Positions 38,189 to 47,496 of a DNA stretch of 64,000 nt are shown piece after piece. The translations under genes and the position numbers were made by a program. Source of the stretch: Lentzea nigeriaca (GTDB lineage Bacteria > Actinomycetota > Actinomycetes > Mycobacteriales > Pseudonocardiaceae); assembly GCF_016907955.1 (NCBI RefSeq), contig NZ_JAFBCX010000003.1:682001-746000 (forward strand), in the 5' to 3' direction. The notes under the pieces were generated by a model. It was not told the DNA's origin. It worked only from the letters and a program-made list of their open reading frames with translations, and searched no databases. The stretch's first letter is position 1. Each line of letters opens with the position of its first letter.

Positions 38189-41020
38189 GTGACGCACCTC
38201 AACCGCAGGCGTTTTCTGGCCGCCACCGCGCTCACGGCCGGAGCGGCGTTGTCCGGCAACACGGCGAAAGCAGCGGCACTGCCCGACCGCGGCATCCACG
38301 ACACGAGCCCGGCATCGTCCTGGATGGACGGTTTCCTCACCGGCAACGGCGAGTACGGCGCGGTGCTGCACGGCGCTCCCGCGAGCGAGAAGGTGATCTT
38401 CAACTACCACCGGCTCGTGTTGCCGAACGGCACACGTTCGGTTACGCCGCCGGTGCTCGCGGGACGCCTGAACGCCGTGCGGGACAAGGCACTCGCCGGT
38501 GACTACGCCGGTGCGAACAGGGACTTCGCCGCAGGCTGGTCGTTGCGCTGGACGCAGACCTACCACCCGGCGTACGAGCTGCGGATCGCGACGGCGAGCA
38601 CCACCTTCGTGAACTACAGCCGGGTCACCGACTTCCGCAGCGGCGAGGTCACCTCCAGCTGGACGGACAACAACGGCACCTGGACGCGGAGGGCGTTCGT
38701 TTCCCGTGCCGACAAGGTGATCGTCCACGAACTGCTGCCCGCGTCCGGCCGCACGGTCGACGTGACGCTGAGCGTCAGCACCGCGCTGGACGGAGCGCCG
38801 TCGAGCGTCGGCTACGCCACGCTGGCCACGGTCTCGAACGGGTCCGGCTACCTGAACCTGCGCGGCACCTACCCGGCCGGGCAGGGCGCGTTCGGCTACG
38901 AGGGCGTCACCAGGGTCGTGCCCACCGGTGGCACGGTCACCGCGAACGGCGCCACGATCGTCGTGACCGGAGCGAGCAAGCTGGTGCTGCTCACCAAACT
39001 CGACCGCTACGAGTCGGCCGCCTGGGACGCCAGACCGCTGCACGCGGCGTTGGCGTCGATCAGCGCGGACTACGCGGCACTGCTCGCCAGGCACACCGCG
39101 ATCCACACCGAGATGTACGACCGCTCGCGGCTGGACCTGAACGTGTCCGACGCCGACCGCAAACTGTCCACCAGCGAGCTGATCGCACGGCAGAACAACA
39201 ACAAGAGCGTCATCGACCTCGCGCTGCTCGAACGGCTCTACGACTCGGGCCGCTACCTCTTCATCAGCTCCAGCGGTGTTCTCCCGCCGCGCCTGACCGG
39301 GATCTGGACGGGCACGTGGTCGGGTGCCTGGGCGGACGACTTCACCACCGACGCCAACGTCAACCTCCAGGTCGCAGGCGGCAACATTCTCGACCTGCCC
39401 GAGGCGATGCGGGGCTATTTCAGCCTGATCCTCGGTCAGTTGAACCATTGGCGCACCAACGCGCGAAACCTTTACGGCGCACGAGGTTTCCTCGCCCCGT
39501 CCCGCACCGACGGCGAGTACGGCCACATGCTGCACTTCAACAACAGCGACTTCCCCGGCCACACCTGGACCGGTGGCGCCGACTGGCTGCTCTACCCGCT
39601 GCTCGAGTACTACGAGGTGACCGGCGACCAGGCGTTCCTGCGCGACGAGCTCGGACCCGCGCTCATGGAGCTCGCCCTGTTCTACGAGGACTTCCTGACC
39701 CGCACGGACGCCAACGGCAAGGTCGTGTTCGTGCCGTCCTTCTCGATGGAGAACGCGCCGAGCAACACCGGAGTGGCGTTCACCGTCAACGCCACCGGCG
39801 AGATCATGGCGGGCAAGCACGCCCTGCAGGCCGCGATCTTCGCCGCCACCACCCTCGGCGTCGAGCAGGCAGGCGTTCAGCGCTGGAAAGCGTTGCTGGC
39901 CAAGATGCCCGCCTATCGGACCAACAGCGACGGCGCGCTCGCCGAGTGGTCGTGGCCGGGGCTGAACGACCAGTACAACCACCGGCACGTCCAGCAGCTC
40001 TACGGCGCCTGGCCGTTGCACGAGATCAACCCCGAGGAGACCCCCGACCTCGTCCGCACCGGGTTGCGGGCGCTGGAGGTCCGCGGCGACCAGAACGTCT
40101 CCGCCCACGGCAGCCTGCACCGCGCGCTGGCGGGCGCGCGGCTCAAGGACGGCGGCAAGGTCTACGACAACCTGCGCAAGATCATCGGCAACAACATGGT
40201 CTTCAGGTCGCTGATGACGTCGCACAACCCGAACCTGGACATCTACAACGCGGACGCGGCCAACGCGATCCCCGGTGTGCTCGGCGAGGCCCTGCTCTAC
40301 TCCCGGCCCGGTGTGCTGGAACTCCTGCCCGCCCTGCCAGGACAGCTCACCAAGGGCACGATCACCGGCATGCGCGCCCGCGGCCGCATCCGCGTGCACA
40401 GTCTCAGCTGGGACCTGTCCGCGCGCACGGCCAGCGTGTCGATCACCTCCGCCATCGATCAGACCGTCACCCTCATCAGCAGGCGCGGCATGACATCCGT
40501 GACCACCACGGCGCCGATCGCCCCGTCAGCGGTCGGCCCGCACGCCAGGCAGCTCACGCTCGTCGCCGGCCAGCGCACGGACGTCACGGTGTCCTTGCAG
40601 AGCGGCTGGTTCCGGTTGGTGAACCGGCGCAGCGGCAAGGTTCTCGACATCACCGGCGCGGGCACCGCTGATGGCGCCAAGGTCATCCAGTGGACGTGGT
40701 CGGGCAGCACGAACCAGCAGTGGCAGCTCGCTTCCAACGCGGACGGCTCCTTCCGGCTCGTCGCCCGGCACAGCGGCCGCGCCCTCACCAGCACGAGCGG
40801 ATCCGCCCAGGGCGCCCAGCTCGAACAGCGGACCGACACCGGCGGCGACAACCAGTGGTGGAAGGTCGTCGACGCGGGCGGCGGTCACATGCACCTCGTC
40901 AACGTTCGCACCGGGTGGTACGCGGACGTCGACGGCGGCTCGCAGGCCGACGGCGCGAAGGTGATCCAGTGGCCCGCCAACGGTGCGGCGAACCAGCAGT
41001 GGCAGATCGTCTGGCTCTGA
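38189..41020 (+). CDS. Secreted GH95-type alpha-L-fucosidase (or alpha-L-galactosidase) with ricin/CBM13 domain
   Basis: A 943-residue exported enzyme with a Tat signal (NRRRFLAATALTAG). An N-terminal beta-sandwich (about 35-280) precedes the alpha/alpha barrel (about 300-660; LTGIWTGTWSGAWADDF, then TTDANVNLQVAGGN), a C-terminal beta domain, and a ricin-type lectin (about 805-943) ending in GAANQQWQIVWL. GH95 members cleave alpha-1,2-linked L-fucose, and some prefer L-galactose. It ends the fucose operon, so it supplies the importer's sugar. The start is GTG 38189, after GGAGTAGGAG. The family is assigned by resemblance. Confidence 0.8.
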   Translation: MTHLNRRRFLAATALTAGAALSGNTAKAAALPDRGIHDTSPASSWMDGFLTGNGEYGAVLHGAPASEKVIFNYHRLVLPNGTRSVTPPVLAGRLNAVRDKALAGDYAGANRDFAAGWSLRWTQTYHPAYELRIATASTTFVNYSRVTDFRSGEVTSSWTDNNGTWTRRAFVSRADKVIVHELLPASGRTVDVTLSVSTALDGAPSSVGYATLATVSNGSGYLNLRGTYPAGQGAFGYEGVTRVVPTGGTVTANGATIVVTGASKLVLLTKLDRYESAAWDARPLHAALASISADYAALLARHTAIHTEMYDRSRLDLNVSDADRKLSTSELIARQNNNKSVIDLALLERLYDSGRYLFISSSGVLPPRLTGIWTGTWSGAWADDFTTDANVNLQVAGGNILDLPEAMRGYFSLILGQLNHWRTNARNLYGARGFLAPSRTDGEYGHMLHFNNSDFPGHTWTGGADWLLYPLLEYYEVTGDQAFLRDELGPALMELALFYEDFLTRTDANGKVVFVPSFSMENAPSNTGVAFTVNATGEIMAGKHALQAAIFAATTLGVEQAGVQRWKALLAKMPAYRTNSDGALAEWSWPGLNDQYNHRHVQQLYGAWPLHEINPEETPDLVRTGLRALEVRGDQNVSAHGSLHRALAGARLKDGGKVYDNLRKIIGNNMVFRSLMTSHNPNLDIYNADAANAIPGVLGEALLYSRPGVLELLPALPGQLTKGTITGMRARGRIRVHSLSWDLSARTASVSITSAIDQTVTLISRRGMTSVTTTAPIAPSAVGPHARQLTLVAGQRTDVTVSLQSGWFRLVNRRSGKVLDITGAGTADGAKVIQWTWSGSTNQQWQLASNADGSFRLVARHSGRALTSTSGSAQGAQLEQRTDTGGDNQWWKVVDAGGGHMHLVNVRTGWYADVDGGSQADGAKVIQWPANGAANQQWQIVWL

Positions 41021-41038
41021 CGGTGCCGACCTGAGTGG

Positions 41039-41054
41039 GTCGAACCGATTCGAC
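41039..41054. promoter_or_regulatory. LacI-type operator, upstream copy
   Basis: GTCGAACCGATTCGAC is a 16-bp palindrome with one mismatched pair. It lies upstream of a possible -35 (TTGCCG, 41067) and 68 bp (centre to centre) from a second copy. Confidence 0.6.
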
Positions 41055-41107
41055 TCGATGCGGCTCTTGCCGTGTCGACAGTACTGCGCGTACGTTCAGT
41101 TCTCGAT

Positions 41108-41121
41108 CGAACCGGTTCGAG
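41108..41121. promoter_or_regulatory. LacI-type operator, downstream copy
   Basis: TCGAACCGGTTCGA is a perfect 14-bp palindrome, 33 bases upstream of the ATG at 41155 and just past a possible -10 (TACGTT, 41091). Confidence 0.68.
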
Positions 41122-41154
41122 TCTCCGTCTCCCCTGACCTGTTTCGGAGTCCTC

Positions 41155-42957
41155 ATGGTTCAGCGACGAACCAGCACGGCTGTTCTGGCCGTCCTGGCAT
41201 CGGCACTCGCGTTCACGGCGGCGGCACCGGCCAACGCCGTGGACGAGTCCGTCAGCGTCAACTTCTCCGTCACGAACGGCACACCCACCTACCGCGCCTC
41301 CGGCTGGATCTACGGCATGACGGAGAACGCCTCGGGTCCCGCCGACCACTTCTACCGCGACGTCAAGTTCCGGTACATGCGCGCGGGCGGCGCCCAGCTC
41401 GACAGTCCCGGTGGCTGGGTGTCCGGGAAGTACGACCGCCGCTGGAACTCGACGCGCGCGCAACTGCTGCGCACGCGGTCGCTCGGCGGCGAGTTCGTGT
41501 TGCTGGTGCACGACCTGTGGGGTGCCGACGGGTATCCGATCTCGCGTTTCCCCGGCGACAACGGCGACTGGACCGACTACGACGCCTTCCTCACCCGTCT
41601 GATCAACGACGTGCGGGCGACGGGCGCGCCGGTGCAGTGGGACCTGTGGAACGAGCCCAACATCACGGCGTTCTGGAACCGCTCGCAGTCGCAGTACTTC
41701 GAGCTGTGGCGGCGCACCTACCAGCGCGTCCGCGCGGCCTTCCCCGGTCAGCCGATCGTCGGCCCGAGCTGCGCGTGCACTCCGTCGACCGGCGGCTGGT
41801 GGCCCCAGTACCTGGACTTCGTGCGCGCCAACAACGTCGTGCCGGACATCATCAGCTGGCACTCGCTGCCCGGCGATCCCGTGTCCAACGTGGCCGTCGC
41901 GAACCAGACGCTCGACTCGCGCGGCATCCCGCACCCGCGGCCCTACCAGATCAACGAGTACGGCGCGGGCGACGAGCAGAATCCCGGTGACGGCGCGTGG
42001 TACGTCGCTCGACTGGAACGGGCCGGTGCCGACGGCCTGCGCGCCAACTGGGCCAGCGCCGGGAACCTGCACAACGATCTCGGCAACCTGCTCGTCCGCG
42101 ACTCGGCCGGTCAGCACCAGCCCAAGGGCGAGTGGTGGGTCTACCGCTTCTACGCCTCGCAAACCGGCCAGATCGTCGCCTCGACACCAAGCCAGGCGTA
42201 CGACCCGTTCGCCACGAAGGCGAACGGCGTGGCGAAGGTCCTCGTCGGTGGCGGCGGCACGGCCGGCAACGTCGCGGTCTCGTTGCAGCGCCTGGACACC
42301 ACGAGCGGCATCGTGCAGAACAACCAGGTACGCGTTCTCGTCCAGCGCATCCCGTACAACAACGGCGGTGCGGTGCAAGGGCCTGTCACCGTGCAGAACT
42401 CCGTGGTGACGTTGAACGGCAACGCAACGACCGTCAACGTGCCGCACAACAACATCAACGACACGTACACCATCACGCTTCTGCCGCCGACGGCGAATGG
42501 CTTCCAGACCGTCGCCGCCGCCCAGCACTCCCAGCAGTGCCTGGACAACACGAACCTGAGCGACGCCGACGGCAACCCGCAGCAGCAGTTCCCCTGCGAG
42601 GGCGGCGACCAGCAGCTGTGGAACTTCACGCCGGTGTCCGGCGCCTACACCGTGGTGAACCAGCAGTCCGGCAAGTGCCTCGACGTCAGCGGCGCCTCGA
42701 CCGCCGACGGTGCCGCCGTCACGCAGAACACCTGCTCTGCCAATTCGACCAGCCAGCAGTTCACGCTGCGCAAGGTCACCTACAGCGGCAACGATCCGCA
42801 CGACTACCAGTTGGTCGCACGGCACAGCGGCAAGTGCGTTGACGTCAACGGGATCTCCACCGCCGCCCGAGCGCCGATCATCCAGTGGACCTGCAAGTCC
42901 GCCGATCAAGGCAACGAGCTCAACCAGACCTGGCGACTGTGGAGCTCGTTCGGGTGA
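41155..42957 (+). CDS. Secreted clan GH-A (GH39-like) glycosidase with ricin/CBM13 domain
   Basis: A 600-residue secreted enzyme: signal peptide (about 1-27), a TIM-barrel domain (about 30-340) with the acid/base Glu in WDLWNEPN and a probable nucleophile Glu in PYQINEYGAG, a beta domain (about 340-460), and a ricin-type lectin (about 465-600). The arrangement resembles GH39 beta-xylosidase relatives; the substrate is not certain. ATG 41155 was chosen because a signal peptide follows at once; the frame is open from 41035 but that part covers the operators. Confidence 0.75.
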   Translation: MVQRRTSTAVLAVLASALAFTAAAPANAVDESVSVNFSVTNGTPTYRASGWIYGMTENASGPADHFYRDVKFRYMRAGGAQLDSPGGWVSGKYDRRWNSTRAQLLRTRSLGGEFVLLVHDLWGADGYPISRFPGDNGDWTDYDAFLTRLINDVRATGAPVQWDLWNEPNITAFWNRSQSQYFELWRRTYQRVRAAFPGQPIVGPSCACTPSTGGWWPQYLDFVRANNVVPDIISWHSLPGDPVSNVAVANQTLDSRGIPHPRPYQINEYGAGDEQNPGDGAWYVARLERAGADGLRANWASAGNLHNDLGNLLVRDSAGQHQPKGEWWVYRFYASQTGQIVASTPSQAYDPFATKANGVAKVLVGGGGTAGNVAVSLQRLDTTSGIVQNNQVRVLVQRIPYNNGGAVQGPVTVQNSVVTLNGNATTVNVPHNNINDTYTITLLPPTANGFQTVAAAQHSQQCLDNTNLSDADGNPQQQFPCEGGDQQLWNFTPVSGAYTVVNQQSGKCLDVSGASTADGAAVTQNTCSANSTSQQFTLRKVTYSGNDPHDYQLVARHSGKCVDVNGISTAARAPIIQWTCKSADQGNELNQTWRLWSSFG

Positions 42958-43064
42958 CGTAGCCGGTACTGCCGCGCCCGGACCAGCGGTCTGGACCGGG
43001 TGCCGTTGCCGGGTAGCGGCTGAACGGCGCTTGTCGGCGCCGTTCAGCGCACCCTACGGTCATG

Positions 43065-43078
43065 TGGGAGCGCTCCCA
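43065..43078. promoter_or_regulatory. CebR operator before GH9 gene
   Basis: A perfect TGGGAGCGCTCCCA, 36 bases before the ATG, more than 34 kb from the cebR genes. It places this cellulase in the cellobiose-induced set. Confidence 0.88.
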
Positions 43079-43114
43079 GAAATCCCGTCGACGAGGACGG
43101 AGAACCTCACGACC

Positions 43115-45691
43115 ATGAGAACGCAACCCCCACGCCTGCTCGCTGCCGCCCTGGTGACAGCACTGGCCGCGAGCACGTTCCCCGCCGTGGGCACGGCCTT
43201 GGCCGCGGAGTACCAGCGAGTGCTCAATGGCACCTTCGAGAACGGCTCCGCCGATCCCTGGTGGAGCAGCGCCGGCGTGACCAACCGGGTGACCGGTGGC
43301 GAACTGTGCGCCGCGGTCACCGGCGGCACCACCAACCCCTGGGACGCTCTGGTGGGCCAGAACGGCGTCCCGTTCGAGAGCGGGCAGTCCTACACCCTGT
43401 CGTTCGACGCGCACGCCACCACCGCGCAGACCGTGGCCGCCGCGGCGGGCGAGAGCGTGAGCCCGTACCGGGGAATCGCCCGGCAGGAGTTCGCGCTCAC
43501 TCCCGCGAAGCAGCGTTTCACCTTCACCTTCACGTCCACATTGGACTTCCCGGACGCCGGCAACGGCCAGCTCGCCTTCCAGCTGGGCGGCCAGTCGTTC
43601 GCCAACACGATCTGCGTCGACAACGTCTCGCTGGTCGGCGGCGTGAAGCCACCCGGCGGCGTGACCCCCAACCCCACCAAGAAGGTTCAGGTCGACCTGG
43701 TCGGCTACGTGCCGGGCCTGCCCAAGCGCGCCACGCTCGTCTCCACCGCCACCGCACCGCAGACGTGGACGCTGAAGAACTCCGCCGGTGCGGCCGTGGC
43801 CACGGGCCAGACGACGCCGAAGGGTGCGGACGCGACGTCCGGCGACTCGGTGCACCTGATCGACTTCTCGTCGTTCGACACACCGGGCACCGGGTACACG
43901 CTGTCCGTCGGTGCCGACAGCAGCTTCCCGTTCGACATCTCCGCCGACGGGATCAAGAAGCTGCGCTACGACTCGCTCGCGTTCTTCTACCACCAGCGCA
44001 GCGGCACCCCGATCGACGCGCAGTACGTCGGCACGGAGTACGCGCGTCCGGCGGGCCACGTCAACGTCGCGCCCAACCAGGGCGACAACAACGTGCCGTG
44101 CCGCGCCGATCTCGCCTGTGGCTACACGCTCGACGTGCGCGGTGGCTGGTACGACGCGGGCGACCACGGCAAGTACGTGGTCAACGGCGGCATCGCGGCG
44201 TGGCAGCTGCTCAACTCCTACGAGCGGGCCGCCAGGATCGGTGACGCGTCGGCGTTCCGCGACGGCTCGATGGCCATCCCGGAGAAGGCCAACGGCGTGC
44301 CGGACCTGCTCGACGAGGCGCGCTGGGAGGTCGACTTCCTGCTGAAGATGCAGGCACCGGACGGCATGGCGCACCACAAGATCCACGACGCGGCCTGGAC
44401 GGCGCTGCCGACCCGGCCGGAGCTGGACGACCAGGCGCGCAGGCTGTCCGCCACCAGCACCGCGGCGACGCTGAACCTGGCCGCGGTGGCCGCGCAGGCC
44501 GCGAGGCTCTGGCGCGGGATCGACGCGACGTACTCCGCGAAGCTGCTCGCGGCGGCGCGCAAGGCCTACACGGCGGCCAAGGCCAATCCCGCCAAGCTCG
44601 CCGACCCCAACGACAACGTCGGCGGCGGCGCGTACGACGACAAGACCGTGAGCGACGAGTTCTACTGGGCCGCCGCGGAGCTGTACGCGACCACCGGCGA
44701 CGCCGCGTACCGCGCCGACGTGACCTCCTCACCGCACTACAAGGCGGCCAGCCTGACCAGGGCCGGTTTCTTCTGGGGCGGAACGGCTCCGCTGGGTGAC
44801 ATCACGCTCGCCCTGGTCCCGAACGGTTTGCCCGCAGCGGATGTGGCGGCGATCAAGTCCGCGTTCGCCTCCGTGGCGGACCAGCACCTGACCGCCATGG
44901 CCGGGATGGGCTACGCGACGCCGTACGACAACAGCACCGACGGCTACGTCTGGGGCTCGAACTCCGCTGTCCTGAACAACGCCCAGGTGCTCGCGCTGGC
45001 ACACGACTTCACCGGTGCCGCCAAGTACCGCGACGGCGTGTTCGAGGCGCTGCACTACCTCCTCGGCCGCAACCCGCTCAGCACCTCGTACGTGGCGGGC
45101 TACGGCGACCAGGCCGTGCACAACGTCCACCACCGGTTCTGGGCACACCAGAACGACGCGACGCTGCCGATCGCGCCGCCCGGATCGTTGTCCGGCGGCC
45201 CGAACAGCGCGCTGCAGGACCCGGTGGTCCAGCGGTTGCTGGCCGGCTGCCCGCAGCAGAAGTGCTGGGTGGACGACATCGGCGCCTACTCGGTGAACGA
45301 GGTGGCGGTCAACTGGAACTCAGCGCTCGCCTGGGTGTCTGGCTGGGCGGCCGAGAAGTCCGGGACGCCGGTGACGAAGCCGGACTGCGAGGTCCGCTAC
45401 GACGCCAACAAGTGGTCGACCGGCCTGTCCGCGCACGTGTCGCTCACCAACACCGGCACCACGGCGTGGAACGGGTGGAAGCTCGCGTTCTCCTTCCCCG
45501 GCACGCAGAAGATCACCACCGGGTGGTCGGCGAACTGGAGTCAGACCGGCCGCGACGTGACCGCGACGAACCTGTCGTGGAACGGCCAGGTCGAACCGGG
45601 CAAGTCCGTCTACATCGGATTCAACGCCTCCGGCACCGGGTCCGATCCGACCGCCTTCACGGTGAACGGCAAGACCTGCAAGACCGGCTGA
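43115..45691 (+). CDS. GH9 cellulase with CBM4-like, Ig-like and CBM2 domains
   Basis: An 858-residue secreted cellulase: signal peptide (about 1-30), N-terminal CBM4-type module (about 33-180), Ig-like domain (about 190-280), GH9 barrel (about 285-745) and C-terminal CBM2 (about 755-858). The catalytic Asp pair is in GGWYDAGDHGKY and the acid Glu in YSVNEVAVNWN. This layout is that of exo- or cellobiose-releasing GH9 enzymes of theme D, unlike the CBM3c type at the window start. A CebR box precedes it. ATG 43115 follows GGAG. Confidence 0.92.
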   Translation: MRTQPPRLLAAALVTALAASTFPAVGTALAAEYQRVLNGTFENGSADPWWSSAGVTNRVTGGELCAAVTGGTTNPWDALVGQNGVPFESGQSYTLSFDAHATTAQTVAAAAGESVSPYRGIARQEFALTPAKQRFTFTFTSTLDFPDAGNGQLAFQLGGQSFANTICVDNVSLVGGVKPPGGVTPNPTKKVQVDLVGYVPGLPKRATLVSTATAPQTWTLKNSAGAAVATGQTTPKGADATSGDSVHLIDFSSFDTPGTGYTLSVGADSSFPFDISADGIKKLRYDSLAFFYHQRSGTPIDAQYVGTEYARPAGHVNVAPNQGDNNVPCRADLACGYTLDVRGGWYDAGDHGKYVVNGGIAAWQLLNSYERAARIGDASAFRDGSMAIPEKANGVPDLLDEARWEVDFLLKMQAPDGMAHHKIHDAAWTALPTRPELDDQARRLSATSTAATLNLAAVAAQAARLWRGIDATYSAKLLAAARKAYTAAKANPAKLADPNDNVGGGAYDDKTVSDEFYWAAAELYATTGDAAYRADVTSSPHYKAASLTRAGFFWGGTAPLGDITLALVPNGLPAADVAAIKSAFASVADQHLTAMAGMGYATPYDNSTDGYVWGSNSAVLNNAQVLALAHDFTGAAKYRDGVFEALHYLLGRNPLSTSYVAGYGDQAVHNVHHRFWAHQNDATLPIAPPGSLSGGPNSALQDPVVQRLLAGCPQQKCWVDDIGAYSVNEVAVNWNSALAWVSGWAAEKSGTPVTKPDCEVRYDANKWSTGLSAHVSLTNTGTTAWNGWKLAFSFPGTQKITTGWSANWSQTGRDVTATNLSWNGQVEPGKSVYIGFNASGTGSDPTAFTVNGKTCKTG

Positions 45692-45717
45692 GCAGGCTCA
45701 CTCCTGGTTCAGCCTGA

Positions 45718-45762
45718 CCGCTGCCGCACAGGTCCGACGCGCCCCGGCCTGTGCGGCAGCGG
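45718..45762. terminator. Strong hairpin between convergent GH9 and araC genes
   Basis: A perfect 15-bp stem (45718-45732 with 45748-45762) with a 15-nt loop lies 26 bases past the GH9 stop. Confidence 0.75.
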
Positions 45763-45851
45763 CGTCCGGCAGCTCGGGAGGAGACCACTGTGGACGATGA
45801 CCGTCGCCGAGCTCGCCGACGCGTTTCGCCGGGCGCTGCAGGAGAACGGCG

Positions 45852-46616
45852 TCACGGTGCCGTGAACGACCGCCGCACGGCACGAGGTGACTCCCCCAGT
45901 TCGCGCCGGCACACCTTGTTGAACGCCTGCAGGTCCGGAATCCCGACAGCCGCCGCCACGGCGCTCACCGACAGCGTCGAGGCCGTGAGCAGGTGCCGGG
46001 CTCGTTCCATCCGGCGGCGCCGGATGTAGGCCACCACCGTGGTTCCGGTGCGGACGCGGAACAACCGCGTCAGGTGGTTGTGCGACACCCCTGCCGCCTT
46101 CGCCACCTCCGCGACCGGCAACGACGTCGCCAGGTTCGCCTCGATGTGCGCGGCGGCCACCGCGACCGGGTCGGCGTTGATCTCCTGGCCTGCCGGACCC
46201 GCGTCCGTCAGCTGCCACAGCACGGTCCACAGGTGAGCCGCGGCCCTCGCCGGCGCGGCGGCGAGGGCGCCCCGCATCAGCCTGGTGATCAGCGGCCTGT
46301 TCGGACCGGCGTCCTGCATCACCTGTGCGACACGGCGTTCCGCGGTGCCGTCGAGGCGCAGATGGGCGTAGAGATGCTCGGACCTGCCGCGGTACCGGTA
46401 GCGCACGACGGTTCCCGGCGGGATGAGGCTCGCGCGGCCGGGAGCGATGCGGTGGACCACGCCACCCACCTCGACCGCGCCTTCGTAGCCGTAGAGGTGC
46501 AACTGCCAGAGGTCGGGCAGCAGGAAGACGTCCTCCAGCGTCGTGACCCCGTGCACCGCCACACCGATGTCCGCCACGAAAGGCGGTTCGCTCAACGGAA
46601 CCACGACCTCCTGCAC
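45852..46616 (-). CDS. AraC-family transcriptional regulator
   Basis: A 254-residue regulator: an N-terminal cupin-like sensing domain (about 1-130) and a C-terminal double helix-turn-helix (about 150-250; VAEVAKAAGVSHNHLTRLFRVRTG and AVAAAVGIPDLQAFNKVCRRELG). It is divergent from a PhyH-type dioxygenase gene across a 70-bp gap and probably activates it. Related AraC proteins next to such genes respond to sugars or osmolyte-like compounds; the ligand is unknown. Confidence 0.85.
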   Translation of the reverse strand: MQEVVVPLSEPPFVADIGVAVHGVTTLEDVFLLPDLWQLHLYGYEGAVEVGGVVHRIAPGRASLIPPGTVVRYRYRGRSEHLYAHLRLDGTAERRVAQVMQDAGPNRPLITRLMRGALAAAPARAAAHLWTVLWQLTDAGPAGQEINADPVAVAAAHIEANLATSLPVAEVAKAAGVSHNHLTRLFRVRTGTTVVAYIRRRRMERARHLLTASTLSVSAVAAAVGIPDLQAFNKVCRRELGESPRAVRRSFTAP

Positions 46617-46686
46617 GGTGAAAAACTACCAGCAGTGGGTGATTTCAGCCCACGCCAAGCACGGCGGACCCACCTACGTTCGTCCC

Positions 46687-47496
46687 ATGCGAACCACCAT
46701 CACGTCCGTGCAGCTGGCGCGTTTCGTCTCGCACGGCTATATGCGGATGGACGCCGTCGTGCCGGAAGAGATGAACCAGGAGGCGCTGGAACTGCTCCCG
46801 AAAGGCATACCGGACGTGCCGTACGGCATCCCGGTCGCCGACGCCTACCCGGAAGGCTCGTTCCCGCGGCGCCTTCTCGAACTCCCCGCCGTCGCCGAGG
46901 CCCTGCTGGCTCTGGTGGGCCCCGACCCGCACGTGGACCACCACGCGGTGCACGTGCGCGAACCTCACGAGGGCCACGCCCAGCCGTTGCACGGGGACGC
47001 GATCATCGACGTGCGGCCCGACGCGTTCGACGTCCAGCTCATGTACTACCCGCAGCGGGTCAGCCCCGACATGGGCGGCACGCTCGTCGTGCCGGGCAGC
47101 CACCTGCGCCGCACCAACGAGAGCGACACCGGCCGCTACCAGAACCTGCGCGGCCAGACCAGGCTGGTCTGCCCGGCCGGCACGGTTCTGCTGCTGCACC
47201 ACGGGATCTGGCACGGCGGGCGCCGCAACGACAGCGACCTCCGCCGGTACATGTTCAAGATCCGCTTCAACCCGACGACCCCGCAAGTGCGCCTGTGGGA
47301 CACCTCCGACATGGCCGACCCGGAGGTCGCCGCCGAGCTGGGGCGGTACTTCCCGTGGTACGAGCAGGCCACCGCCCGGCTGGAGATCTACAACCGCGTG
47401 CTGCTGTGGCGCGCGCTGACCGGTGATCCGTCGTTCGACGTCGAGCACTGGGTCACGCGTGTCACCAACCGTCCCGCAGACAGGAGCCACTCGTGA
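46687..47496 (+). CDS. Phytanoyl-CoA dioxygenase (PhyH) family protein
   Basis: A 269-residue Fe(II)/2-oxoglutarate dioxygenase of the PhyH group. The iron ligands are visible as the HxD in PLHGDAIIDV and the distal His in HHGIWHGG, with VVPGSHLRR between them. It would hydroxylate a small molecule in the cytoplasm; the substrate is unknown. ATG 46687 was chosen, because the longer frame from 46543 enters araC. The stop overlaps the next gene. Confidence 0.85.
   Translation: MRTTITSVQLARFVSHGYMRMDAVVPEEMNQEALELLPKGIPDVPYGIPVADAYPEGSFPRRLLELPAVAEALLALVGPDPHVDHHAVHVREPHEGHAQPLHGDAIIDVRPDAFDVQLMYYPQRVSPDMGGTLVVPGSHLRRTNESDTGRYQNLRGQTRLVCPAGTVLLLHHGIWHGGRRNDSDLRRYMFKIRFNPTTPQVRLWDTSDMADPEVAAELGRYFPWYEQATARLEIYNRVLLWRALTGDPSFDVEHWVTRVTNRPADRSHS

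Noticed and set aside
37955..40399. 814-codon minus-strand frame over the fucosidase gene
   Set aside because: Antisense to recognisable GH95 coding sequence and without any recognisable motif.
40885..42909. 674-codon minus-strand frame
   Set aside because: Antisense shadow of the GH39-like enzyme and the ricin domain.
42710..43114. N-terminal extension of the GH9 frame to 42710
   Set aside because: It overlaps the ricin domain of the previous gene in another frame and would cover the CebR box; the signal peptide begins at ATG 43115.
45797..45865. 22-codon frame (MTVAELADAFRRALQENGVTVP) between GH9 and araC
   Set aside because: It looks protein-like but overlaps the araC end, has no well-placed ribosome site and no relative I recognise; it may be a relic.
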